DNA from: Collinsella sp.
GTDB lineage: Bacteria; Actinomycetota; Coriobacteriia; Coriobacteriales; Coriobacteriaceae
DNA: 64,000 bases
Assembly: GCA_019424965.1 (NCBI GenBank)
Contig: JAHYYL010000009.1
Coordinates: 1-64,000, forward strand
Reading direction: 5' to 3'
Part shown: one piece after another, positions 8,221 to 16,876 of the stretch
Position numbering within the stretch: position 1 is the stretch's first letter
Layout: each line of letters opens with the position of its first letter
Made by a program: the position numbers and the translations under genes
Notes under the pieces: model-generated
The model's database searches: none
Told to the model about the DNA's origin: nothing
What the model saw: only the letters and a program-made list of their open reading frames with translations

Positions 8221-8255
8221 AACCGCCACAAAGGTGCCTGTCCCCTTTGTGGCGG
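8221..8255. repeat. AAACCACCAC palindrome, copy 4 of 6
   Basis: Arms AACCGCCACAAAGG and CCTTTGTGGCGG differ from the other copies by a paired change (A-T to G-C), so base pairing is kept. It is about 20 nt past the pckA stop codon. Confidence 0.85.
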
Positions 8256-8274
8256 ATATGGACTCGCGGCGACG

Positions 8275-9945
8275 CTAGTGTCGGAGTCCCAGCAGGCCGC
8301 GGCCGCGATGACGGGCGTCGGCGTGCACCTGAGCGTGCGGACCGGCGGCCTTCACGGACTCGGGCAGGTGCGAGTACTTCTTCTCGAAGTTCTCCTCGAA
8401 CATCACGGCCAAGTTGTGCGCCGCCTCGTCGTAGCGCGCGGTGCTCTGCCAGTACTGGCGCGGCACCAGGATGCCGTCGGGCACGCCGTGGCACGTGCCG
8501 GGAATGTCAACGTTAAAGATATCGTCATGCACGAATTCGCTGTCCTCGATGGCACCGTCGAGGGCGCGGGCCACCAGGGCGCGCGTGTAGGCAAGCTCGA
8601 TGCGATGGCCCACGCCGTAGCCGCCGCCAATCCAGCCGGTGTTGACCAGGTACACACGCGTGCGGCCGTCGGCGATGCGCTCACCGAGCATCTTGGCATA
8701 GACCATGGGGTCGAGCGGCATAAACGGCTCGCCAAACAGCGAAGAGAACGTGGGCGTGGGCTCGGTGACGCCGACCTCGGTGCCGGGGATCTTGGCCGTA
8801 AAGCCCGTCACAAAGTGATACATGGCGGCGTCGGCCGTCAGGCGCGAGATGGGCGGCAGCACGCCAAAGGCGTCGCAGGTCAAAAACAGCACGACGCTCG
8901 GAGTGGTGCCCATGCCCTTGGTCCACGCGTTGGGAATGTGCTCCACAGGGTAGGCCACGCGCGTGTTGTGCGTGACCGAGACGTCATCGTAGTTGGGCTT
9001 GCGGCTCTCGTCGAGCACCACGTTTTCGCAGATCGCGCCAAAGCGGACGGCGTTGAAGATCTCAGGCTCGTGGAACGCGTCCAGGCCCTCGCATTTGGCG
9101 TAGCAGCCACCCTCGATGTTGAAGATGCCCATGTCGGACCAACCGTGCTCGTCGTCGCCGATCAGCAGCCGCGTGGGGTTGGCCGAAAGCGTGGTCTTGC
9201 CGGTGCCCGACAGGCCAAAGAACACCGCGGTCTCGTGCGTGACGGGATCCATACTGGCCGAGCAATGCATGGGCAGCACGTCGTCCTCGACGGGCAGCAG
9301 GTAATTCATGACGCTGAAGATGGACTTTTTGATCTCGCCGGAGTAGCCGGTACCCGCGACCAAAATCACGCGCTCCTGGAAGTTGATGACCACGGCGGCG
9401 CTGGAGTTGAGGCCCTTGATGGCGGGATCGCACTGGTAGCCCGGCGCGGCGAGCACACAGAAGTCCGGCTCGCCGGTGCGCGCGATTTCGCGGGCAAGCG
9501 GGCGGGCGAGCATCTGCTTAATGAAGAGTGCCTGGCTGGCGCGCTCGCAGGCGACGAGCAGTCGGCGCGTGTGGTTGCGGTCGGCGCCGGCCATGCCGCG
9601 GGTGACGAACACGTCGCGCTCGTTGAGGTAGTCGACGATGCCGGCCTTGATGGTCTCGTAGCTCTCGATCGAAAGCGGTCGGTTGACGGCGCCCCAGGCG
9701 ATCTTGTCGTGCACGTCGGGCGTGTCAACGATAAAGCGGTCATTGGGGGAACGACCAGTGCGCTCCCCCGTCTCGATCACCAGCGCGCCGTTGGATGCCA
9801 TGCGGCCTTCTTCGCGGCGGATAGCGTGCTCGACGAGCTCCGCGGCGGGTAGATCGACCAGCAGACGGGGCTGATTCTCGGCGGGATCTTCGACCAGCGT
9901 AATACCAAAGTTGGACAAAACATCTGCAGGGGTAACACCAGGCAT
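8275..9945 (-). CDS. pckA: Phosphoenolpyruvate carboxykinase (ATP)
   Basis: A 556-residue ATP-dependent PEP carboxykinase that interconverts oxaloacetate plus ATP with PEP, CO2 and ADP. The P-loop GLSGTGKTTLS and the upstream YSGEIKKSIF segment, which holds substrate and metal ligands, are intact, as is the NTGWIGGGYGVGHR block. Gut anaerobes often use this enzyme in the carboxylating direction. The start is ATG 9945, after an ideal AAAGGAGG site; 38 more in-frame codons upstream lack a site. It is divergent from the flippase gene. Confidence 0.95.
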   Translation of the reverse strand: MPGVTPADVLSNFGITLVEDPAENQPRLLVDLPAAELVEHAIRREEGRMASNGALVIETGERTGRSPNDRFIVDTPDVHDKIAWGAVNRPLSIESYETIKAGIVDYLNERDVFVTRGMAGADRNHTRRLLVACERASQALFIKQMLARPLAREIARTGEPDFCVLAAPGYQCDPAIKGLNSSAAVVINFQERVILVAGTGYSGEIKKSIFSVMNYLLPVEDDVLPMHCSASMDPVTHETAVFFGLSGTGKTTLSANPTRLLIGDDEHGWSDMGIFNIEGGCYAKCEGLDAFHEPEIFNAVRFGAICENVVLDESRKPNYDDVSVTHNTRVAYPVEHIPNAWTKGMGTTPSVVLFLTCDAFGVLPPISRLTADAAMYHFVTGFTAKIPGTEVGVTEPTPTFSSLFGEPFMPLDPMVYAKMLGERIADGRTRVYLVNTGWIGGGYGVGHRIELAYTRALVARALDGAIEDSEFVHDDIFNVDIPGTCHGVPDGILVPRQYWQSTARYDEAAHNLAVMFEENFEKKYSHLPESVKAAGPHAQVHADARHRGRGLLGLRH

Positions 9946-10085
9946 GGGGCCTCCTTTAAAAACGCGACACGAGGACACGACGCGCACTTTACTCACGTAA
10001 AGCCCGTTGTACCCGATATGCAAAAACGTTTTTGCGGCAAGGGCGGCAAGCCCGCCCAACGGTCAAAAATCGCAGGCAAGCGGCC

Positions 10086-10224
10086 TAGTCATTGGGGACG
10101 TTTTTAAACGACTAATCGTTGGGGACACTCTTGAACAGGCAACAACCAAGGAGCGTCCCCGGATGCCGGCACTCGGGGACGTTCCTAAAGTGCCGGCACA
10201 TAAGGAACGTCCCCGAGTGCCGGC
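10086..10224. repeat. GGGGAC-type repeat cluster with a perfect 22-bp hairpin
   Basis: The cluster starts with two direct TTGGGGAC units around aaacgacta and ends in a perfect inverted pair (10165-10186 with 10203-10224) built on GCCGGCACTCGGGGACGTTC. Related sequence occurs at 49536-49584 and 62731-62788. It fills most of the gap between pckA and the flippase gene. Confidence 0.8.
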
Positions 10225-10290
10225 TACTGAATGGCGCCGCCGAAATTATCGAACAACCTGTTCAAAAACACGAACGAACACCGTCGCGTC

Positions 10291-10296
10291 TATACT
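10291..10296 (+). promoter_or_regulatory. -10 element of the flippase gene
   Basis: TATACT lies 28 nt upstream of the GAAAGGA ribosome binding site, giving a predicted transcript start near 10303. The -35 element is not clear. Confidence 0.5.
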
Positions 10297-10324
10297 AGAG
10301 CGCAGCAATAGAAAGGACTCCGCT

Positions 10325-11917
10325 TTGAGCATCACGCCCATCGATAGCATTCGCCGCGCCATCGCCCGCCGCAATGGCGTCGCCGACCCCACCGTATCGG
10401 ACGGGGCGCACGGGCAGGGCGGACGCATCGAGAACGGCCTGTTCCCCGCATCGCACACTGCCGAAGAGCTCGCGCGAATCCAAGAACTAAGCCAACGTAA
10501 CGCCGGCGGTCCCGACAGCAGCCAGGCCACACGCCGTCGTCGCGAGCGCGATCGCCAACCCGGCCCCATCCACCGCATGGTTAACGCATGGTGGAACCGC
10601 CTGCTCGGCGCTGTCTACGGCGGCGGCTTCTCCACGCAAGAAGCCGAGTACGAAGATCACGCCACCCGTCGCGACTACCTTTGGAACACCCTGGGTACCA
10701 CCGTTTGGGGCATGGCGTTTCCGCTGCTCACCATTGTGTCGACGCAACTCGTAGGCGCCGAGGAGGCTGGCAAGTTCTCCATCGCCTTTGTCACCGGCAC
10801 GCTCATCATGATCGCGTGCAACTACGGCGTGCGCAACTTTCAGGTCTCGGACATCGACGAAAAAACCTCCTTCGCCTCCTACCAGCTCAACCGCTGGCTC
10901 TGCGGAGCGCTCGCCCTAGGCTGCGGCCTCATGTACAGCAGCGCCCGCGGCTACGATGCGCAGATGGCCACGATCGGCCTAGGCGTCTACTTGTATAAGG
11001 TGATCGACGGCATCGCCGACGTGTACGAGGGCCGCCTGCAGCAGGCCGACAAGCTCTATTTGGCCGGCATGAGCCAAACGCTACGCTCCGTCGGCGTCAT
11101 CGCGGTCTTTAGCGTGGCACTGTTCCTCACGCGCAGCATGCCCATCGCCGCCATGGCCATGGGCATCGCCGCGATTGCCTCGCTCGCGCTGGTCACCGCC
11201 CCGCTCGCCCTGCTCGAAACCGAAAAATCACGCCGCATGAGCCCGCGCGAAGTCGGCCGCCTGTTTGTCCAGTGCGCCCCGCTCTTTGGCGCGCTGTTCC
11301 TGTTCAACCTCATCGAAAGCATGCCCAAGTTTGTGATGGAGGGCACGCTGGCCTACAAGTATCAGCTGTACTTTAATGCACTGTTCTTTCCGGCGCAGGC
11401 TATTTTGCTGAGCATCGGATTTGTCTACAAACCGCAGCTCCTGCGTCTGTCGAGCATTTGGGCGAATCCGCGCAAGCGTCGCCGCTTTGACCTGATTATT
11501 GTTGCCGTTATGGCACTGATCGTGGTCATTACTGGAGCGTGCGCCGCATTTATGGCAGGCCCCGGCATCCCCATCATGAGCTTTATGTACGGCCTCAACT
11601 TTGAGCGCTACCGCACGCTGGCACTGCTAATGGTTGTCGCCGGCGGCATCACCGCGGCAATCGACTTTATCTACGCCATTATCACGGTGTTGCGCCACGC
11701 CGGCGATGTCACCAAGATCTACCTGATCTGCTTCGCCGCAAGCGTGGTGCTGCCGGTGATCCTGATTAATGCTGGGTCTGATGGGCGCTGTGGTGAGTTA
11801 CCTAGCCATCATGGCCCTACTCCTGGTGCTACTGATTATCGAGTACGCCCACATCCGCCAACGTATCGAACGCGACCGCAATCCGTACGGTGCCTAACCG
11901 GTGCAATGGGGAGCTAA
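10325..11917 (+). CDS. Polysaccharide flippase-like membrane protein, C-terminus frameshifted
   Basis: A membrane protein of about 525 residues resembling MOP/Wzx-type lipid-linked polysaccharide exporters. An N-terminal cytoplasmic region of about 115 residues precedes roughly a dozen hydrophobic segments. The start is TTG 10325 (MSITPIDSIRRA) with GAAAGGA at good spacing; in-frame sequence further upstream crosses the repeat cluster. Near 11771 the frame breaks. The current frame continues as low-quality SDGRCGELPSHHG to 11917, whereas the +1 frame reads LGLMGAVVSYLAIM, then a final membrane helix and RDRNPYGA, stopping at 11897. The last helix is therefore lost unless this is a sequencing error. 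Confidence 0.75.
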   Translation: MSITPIDSIRRAIARRNGVADPTVSDGAHGQGGRIENGLFPASHTAEELARIQELSQRNAGGPDSSQATRRRRERDRQPGPIHRMVNAWWNRLLGAVYGGGFSTQEAEYEDHATRRDYLWNTLGTTVWGMAFPLLTIVSTQLVGAEEAGKFSIAFVTGTLIMIACNYGVRNFQVSDIDEKTSFASYQLNRWLCGALALGCGLMYSSARGYDAQMATIGLGVYLYKVIDGIADVYEGRLQQADKLYLAGMSQTLRSVGVIAVFSVALFLTRSMPIAAMAMGIAAIASLALVTAPLALLETEKSRRMSPREVGRLFVQCAPLFGALFLFNLIESMPKFVMEGTLAYKYQLYFNALFFPAQAILLSIGFVYKPQLLRLSSIWANPRKRRRFDLIIVAVMALIVVITGACAAFMAGPGIPIMSFMYGLNFERYRTLALLMVVAGGITAAIDFIYAIITVLRHAGDVTKIYLICFAASVVLPVILINAGSDGRCGELPSHHGPTPGATDYRVRPHPPTYRTRPQSVRCLTGAMGS

Positions 11918-11926
11918 TTTGCGATG

Positions 11927-12105
11927 GAATCACCCCGGCTGGGGTCTCGTTGCGGACGATTTGCGACACGCAAAACTAAGTGAGTAGACTTTTGCCGAAT
12001 CCCTGACCACGCCGGCAAAACACAAGTCAGTGACCTGCGGTTTTATTGAGGCACATTTGCCGGCTGCTCGGCATTTCCAAAAAAGTCTACTCACTTAGCC
12101 AGCGG
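11927..12105. repeat. 180-bp intergenic element, copy 1 of 2
   Basis: An element shared with 14949-15130 in the same orientation. It starts near CTCGTTGCGGAC and contains inverted arms CTAAGTGAGTAGACTTT and AAAGTCTACTCACTTAG, with CAAGTCAGTGACCTGCG between them. No coding potential is evident. It lies directly after the flippase gene. Confidence 0.8.
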
Positions 12106-12114
12106 GCAGCCAAA

Positions 12115-12145
12115 TGATTATTTAATCCCCGTCCCAGAGAAATCA
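12115..12145. repeat. Short palindromic repeat, copy 2 of 2
   Basis: TGATTATTTAATCCCCGTCC and following bases match 1030-1060 with few changes. It lies between the 180-bp element and the 3' end of the phosphatase gene. Confidence 0.65.
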
Positions 12146-12211
12146 ATTAGCGGGCAGAAGGGCAAAAGTAGTCAAAAAAACCCTTCCCAAATTAACTACC
12201 CCTTGCACCCG

Positions 12212-13051
12212 TTATTCGCCCGGGTTGATATTCGCGTAGAACTCCGCACCATCATCCAGGCGCAGGATCCCGACGCGGCCGAACTCGGAGCCGGTGGCGG
12301 CGGCGCAGTCGATATCGATGCGATCGGGCACGCCGGCGGTATCCTCGCCGCCCAGGCGCACAAAACGCCCCCGGCCCGATTCCTCATCGAGCCCCGCCAG
12401 GCCATCCACCACGCAATAGCGCCCAAGCGACACCGTGGGCGTGTGGCCGCTCACCACGACCGGACCCTTGCCCTCGGCAGAAAGCAGCCCTGTCGGCGTA
12501 TCCCAGTAGCCGTGGCGAATCCATAGCAAGTCATCAGACGACTGCACGGCGAGCATTTGCCGCAGCAGCTCGCTATCGGCATCGACCGCTCCCCTGCCGT
12601 CACCGCAATCGACACCATGCTCAAGCAAAAACGCGCGCGCCGCCTCGGTCTGGATGCCGGCATGCACCAGCAGGTACGGGCGCTCCTCGGTCTCGGCCAC
12701 CGCGTAGAGCGGCAGCGCGGCCATCCATCGCACGAGCTCCTCGTATGCCTCAAATTCCATGTCGTTGAGCTGCTCGCTCGTCGTCCAGCCACCGTTGATA
12801 TCCCAGGTCTCGGCATCGAGCGGGTCCTGGCCAATGATGGCATCGAGCATGATCTGCTCGTGATTGCCCTTGAGCACGTGGGCGTTGGGCAGCGAGCGCA
12901 CGAGCTTAATAACGCCGACCGGATCGGGCCCGCGATCGATCATGTCGCCCAGCACGTACAGCGTGTCGTCGGACGTCAACGAGATCTTAGACAGGGCCTC
13001 GTCAAGCGCACGCACGTGCCCGTGAGCATCAGATGTCACATAGATCGCCAT
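12212..13051 (-). CDS. Metallophosphoesterase, PP1/PP2A-like
   Basis: A 279-residue calcineurin-type phosphoesterase. All metal-binding motifs are seen in order: DAHGH, GDMIDRGPDP, GNHE, a mid-domain HAG, and GHTP. The organisation is that of bacterial Ser/Thr-protein phosphatase or Ap4A-hydrolase-like proteins; the substrate is not determined. The start is ATG 13051 with AAGGAGAGG upstream. It is divergent from the antiporter gene. Confidence 0.85.
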   Translation of the reverse strand: MAIYVTSDAHGHVRALDEALSKISLTSDDTLYVLGDMIDRGPDPVGVIKLVRSLPNAHVLKGNHEQIMLDAIIGQDPLDAETWDINGGWTTSEQLNDMEFEAYEELVRWMAALPLYAVAETEERPYLLVHAGIQTEAARAFLLEHGVDCGDGRGAVDADSELLRQMLAVQSSDDLLWIRHGYWDTPTGLLSAEGKGPVVVSGHTPTVSLGRYCVVDGLAGLDEESGRGRFVRLGGEDTAGVPDRIDIDCAAATGSEFGRVGILRLDDGAEFYANINPGE

Positions 13052-13304
13052 GGTACGCCTCTCCTTGCATTGCGGTCTAAGCCCGGCGCCGCAACTAAAA
13101 CTTCAAGTTGAACTTAAACGTTACCCATTGTACTCCGTTGCAATAAAGCTGGAAAGGGTTTCCGAGCAGAGGCAAAGACGGCAGCCGTCTATGACGATAT
13201 CGCGCACGCCCGTAATCCGCCCCCATAAACCCACCACCTTTGGGTACAAATAACCGCAGACAACTGACCGTGCCACGCCAACCACCCAGGAGCGGACACT
13301 ATCC

Positions 13305-14906
13305 ATGAACCAGATACTTCTCTTTATCGGCCTCGTCATCATTTTGTGCCTGACCATCAAACCCGTCGGCAAAAAACTCCCCTTCCCCACCCTCCTCATC
13401 TTTATTGCGCTCGGCATGCTGCTCGGCGTCAACGGTCCGGCGCACATCGACTTTAGCGACTACGCGCTCACCGAAACCGTCTGCAGCACGGCGCTGCTGT
13501 TCATCATGTTCTACGGCGGCTTTAACACCAACATCGACCGTGCCAAACCCGTCGCCGTGCCCGCGGTACTGCTGAGCACGCTCGGCGTCGTCATCACTGC
13601 CGGCATTACGGGTGCGTTTGCGCACTTCGTGCTGGGTTTTGACTGGATTGGTGGCCTGCTGCTGGGATCGGTCGTGGCATCCACTGACGCGGCCAGCGTC
13701 TTTAGCGTGCTGCGCGAGCACAGCCTGTCGCTGAGGGGCGGCACCGACTCGCTGCTCGAGGTCGAATCGGGCTCCAACGACCCCGTCGCCTACATGCTCA
13801 CCGCGGTACTTGCCACCCTCGCAGCTGGCGGCGACATCAACATTCCCATACTGCTGGCCAAGCAGGTCATCCTGGGTGTAGGCCTAGGCCTTGCCATCGG
13901 CTGGGCGGCGGGCCGCCTGATTGAACGCGCACACGCAACGGCCGAGGGTGCGCAGACTATCTTTTTGTTCGCCGTGGCGATCATCGCCTACGCGCTGCCG
14001 AGCTACCTGGGTGGCAACGGCTTTTTGGCCGTGTACCTGGCCGGCATTGTGCTGGGCGCGAGCGACATCACCGGCAAGGTCGAGATGGCGCACTTCTTCG
14101 ACACCCTCACCGAGATGGCCGAGATGACCATTTTCTTTTTGCTCGGCCTGCTCGTGACGCCCGCCCGCCTGCCGCAAATGCTGCTGCCGGGCCTGGCGCT
14201 CATGGCGTTTATGCTCTTTGCGAGCCGCCCCATCGCCGTCGGTCTGCTGCTGGCGCCCTTTAAGACGAGCCCTCGCCAGGTCGCGCTCGTAAGCTGGGCG
14301 GGCTTGCGCGGCGCGGCTTCGGTCGTCTTTAGCCTCTTTGCCGTGGTGACCGGCGTTCCCGGCGGACACGACCTATTTGACCTGGTGTTTGTGATTGCCG
14401 TATCGAGCATTGTGGTGCAGGGTTCGCTACTGCCAGCGGTGGCGAAGAAACTCGATATGATCGATGCGGCCGGCGACGTGCGCCGCACCTTTAACGACTA
14501 CCGCGACGAGGACGGCATGTCGTTTGTAAAGCTCAAGGTGGGCGCTGGTCATCCGTTTGCCGGGCGCTCGCTCGCCGATATTGGCAGCGCGACGGACATG
14601 CTCGTGGTCCTGGTGCTGCGCGACGGGGCGCACCCGGTACTGCCCAATGGCGACACCGTGATCCAAGAAGGCGACCTTCTGGTTATGGCCGCGCCAACGT
14701 TTGAAGAGCGTGCCGAGGTTACGCTACGCGAGGTCACCGTAACGCCCCATGGACGCCTGGCCGGTCAGCGCCTGCGCGACGTGCCGCAAGGCAAGCACCC
14801 GTTTATCGTCGTGATGCTCAAGCGCGAAGGCCAAACGATCATCCCCGACGGCGACACCCTAATATACGCCGGCGACGAAGCCGTCATCGCCACGCTGGCG
14901 TCGTAG
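13305..14906 (+). CDS. Potassium/proton antiporter, CPA1 family with RCK_C domain
   Basis: A 533-residue NhaP2/CvrA-like cation/proton antiporter. Residues 1 to about 385 form some twelve membrane helices, with the conserved VASTDAASVFS and ESGSNDP segments of CPA1 exchangers. Residues about 405-533 form one or two TrkA-C (RCK_C) regulatory domains with repeated LPNGDTVIQEGDLLV and IPDGDTLIYAGDEAV motifs. It probably exports K+ or Na+ in exchange for protons and helps set cytoplasmic pH and ion levels. The start is ATG 13305, with AGGAG 12 nt upstream. Confidence 0.88.
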   Translation: MNQILLFIGLVIILCLTIKPVGKKLPFPTLLIFIALGMLLGVNGPAHIDFSDYALTETVCSTALLFIMFYGGFNTNIDRAKPVAVPAVLLSTLGVVITAGITGAFAHFVLGFDWIGGLLLGSVVASTDAASVFSVLREHSLSLRGGTDSLLEVESGSNDPVAYMLTAVLATLAAGGDINIPILLAKQVILGVGLGLAIGWAAGRLIERAHATAEGAQTIFLFAVAIIAYALPSYLGGNGFLAVYLAGIVLGASDITGKVEMAHFFDTLTEMAEMTIFFLLGLLVTPARLPQMLLPGLALMAFMLFASRPIAVGLLLAPFKTSPRQVALVSWAGLRGAASVVFSLFAVVTGVPGGHDLFDLVFVIAVSSIVVQGSLLPAVAKKLDMIDAAGDVRRTFNDYRDEDGMSFVKLKVGAGHPFAGRSLADIGSATDMLVVLVLRDGAHPVLPNGDTVIQEGDLLVMAAPTFEERAEVTLREVTVTPHGRLAGQRLRDVPQGKHPFIVVMLKREGQTIIPDGDTLIYAGDEAVIATLAS

Positions 14907-14948
14907 TGGCTAGGGGTAGCCGTCCCGAATTGACCATATTTGAGCATA

Positions 14949-15130
14949 AATCGCCCCGGCTAGGATCTCGTTGCGGACAATTAGCGTCTCTCAAAACTAA
15001 GTGAGTAGACTTTTACCGAATCGCCGACCACGTCACCAAAGCACAAGTCTGTGACCTGCGAGTTTGTTAAAGCAAATTTGTCGTGTGCTCAGGATTTCCA
15101 ATAAAGCCTACTCACTTAGCCAGCAGGCAG
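14949..15130. repeat. 180-bp intergenic element, copy 2 of 2
   Basis: Same orientation and organisation as copy 1 at 11927-12105, including CTCGTTGCGGAC, AAAACTAAGTGAGTAGACTT and CTACTCACTTAGCCAGC. The two copies form 3-kb-spaced direct repeats around the phosphatase and antiporter genes. It fills most of the gap between the antiporter and the end of the BREX operon. Confidence 0.8.
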
Positions 15131-15232
15131 TCAAAAAAGAACGGTCGCGAGCTCATTAGACTCCATTGCGACGGTTTATCGTTCATCTTCGCGCAGCCGC
15201 GGGTGCAGACGCCCCGTCTCAAATTAGCTACC

Positions 15233-15424
15233 CTAGTCATCGTCGACGGCAAAGTCGCGGAGGTCGAGACCCTCGCGTTCGGCTCGGGCTAGGAGCTCTT
15301 GGGGCGACTCGTCCTCGATATCCATCACGTCGAGCATGGCAGCGGGAAAGCCAACGCCTGCCGCACTCCCCGCACGATCGAGCTGACTCTCGCGCAGCTG
15401 ATCTACATCAACGTCGATCTTCAA
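15233..15424 (-). CDS. Small acidic protein at the end of the BREX operon, function unknown
   Basis: A 63-residue acidic protein with no recognised family. The middle carries AAMLDVMDIEDESPQELLARA and the C-terminus ends in DDD. The start is TTG 15424, supported by an excellent AGGAGG at 7 nt. It follows the accessory gene by 27 nt and is in the same direction as the BREX genes, so it is likely co-transcribed. Its role is unknown. Confidence 0.6.
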   Translation of the reverse strand: MKIDVDVDQLRESQLDRAGSAAGVGFPAAMLDVMDIEDESPQELLARAEREGLDLRDFAVDDD

Positions 15425-15451
15425 GATGAAACCTCCTACCAGACCAGGACC

Positions 15452-16799
15452 CTACTCACTAGCACCGAGCGCGTCCACGGCAGCAACAAAAGCCGCAACC
15501 TGCTTGTCGTCCATCTGCGTGGCCAGGCGCCCCACGGGTTCATCGTAGGCGAACTGCACCTTATCGATAAAGCAATCCCAAGCACGCTCATCTACGCGCA
15601 CGGCGGCCTCGCAATACTGGCTGAGCTTTTTGAGTCCATACCAAAACGCATTCACATGGCGCGCGGGATCCTCGTCAAACACGCCATCGTAGCAACGTCC
15701 GTTAAACTCGCGCATGCGCGCCACGGCAACCTCGAGCGAGTCGCCGCCCTCAGTCGAAGCCTCATCTACCAGCTCGCCGAACAGTATGCCTGGTTGCACC
15801 ATCGTACTCGCCCACCAGCACGTCCTCATCAAGCCGAGAATCGTAGTCCAAATAGCTCGTGCCACAACAAATGCCGTGCGGGGAGCCCGTGCCAAACGCA
15901 CAGAACAACCCGCCGTCGGCAACAACACGGCGGTAGGTCACAAACGACTTCTTAACCTGAGCGAGCAACTCGGAAAGCTCCCCGGTATCGCACGCCGTCT
16001 CGCACGCAACGCACGCAGACTCGGGCAACGATACCGGCTCCACCGTGCTCCTCGCAATGCGGACGGCGCGCTCCGCCCGATATGCCTGTGCCGCCAAGCG
16101 CGCTCGCTGCGCAGCGCCGCGCACGTTGGTAAGTTCACGCTCCAACACCACATCACCAGCAACATCACCGGCCACGTCGCCCACAAACCCGTCAGCGCTC
16201 TGCGGGCCAGTCGCGCTCAGCTCGGACTCAAACGTCGCTGCGATCATGCCCGCAAGGTCCGTCGCATCGGCGGCACAATGCAACTGCTCCAGCTGCGTAC
16301 ACAGCAGGTCGGCATCCAAAGGCACGGCATCCACAACGCGCACGTCATTCAGGCGCGCCACGGACTGCAGCACCATAGCTCCCGCAGCATCGTACGCTGC
16401 ACGAACCCTGGCCGCCGTATTGGCCCGTAACTTTACCTCGATAAACGAAAGCGTCTGCTCCAGGCGCGCCAGCAACTCGGCCTTGTCCTCCATGCGCAAA
16501 AAGGCAGCATAGCGGCGCTCCATCTGCAGCGGACCCGCAACGCCCGCCTGCTTGCGAGCGCGTGCAAGCGCAGCGCCCTCAACACGGCGAACATACCCGT
16601 CAACAGCCCGCACGGCAGAGTCGCGCGCAGCGTGCTCGGCAGCCTCGACGCCCCTAAGTACGCCCAGCAGCTCGCGGGAGCGCGCCTTGCGCACCAACTC
16701 TCCGCGATCGTACTGCTCAAGCGCCGCCTGGCGCTTGGCCACCGATTCAAAGCCAAACAGCTCGTCGAGCAGCTCACCAACAGAACGCTCGTCCGCCAT
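15452..16799 (-). pseudogene. Unrecognised BREX-linked gene, interrupted by a frameshift
   Basis: The reading frame from ATG 16799 (AGGAGG ribosome binding site) runs well to about 15795 and then degrades. A frame shifted by one base continues the protein from there with PGILFGELVDEASTEGG to the stop at 15452. Rejoined, the product would be about 450 residues. It is Ala/Arg/Glu-rich and helical in its first 250 residues, contains a GDVAGDVAGDV repeat, and has several Cys residues (ACVACETAC, GICCGTSY) before the break. No family is recognised. It follows brxL by 77 nt and is probably in the BREX transcript. The break could be a real mutation or a sequence error. Confidence 0.65.
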
Positions 16800-16876
16800 G
16801 GAAAGGCCTCCTCACGCACTACGCACCAACTGTTCGCGGAACGCCCGAGCACCGGACGCCCCGCACGCTCGCACCC

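Noticed and set aside
8131..9852. Long plus-strand open frame across pckA
   Set aside because: It is the antisense shadow of the well-supported pckA gene, with untypical composition and no ribosome binding site.
10007..10324. Longer N-terminus for the flippase
   Set aside because: The extra codons run through the GGGGAC repeat cluster and the promoter; TTG 10325 has a good ribosome binding site.
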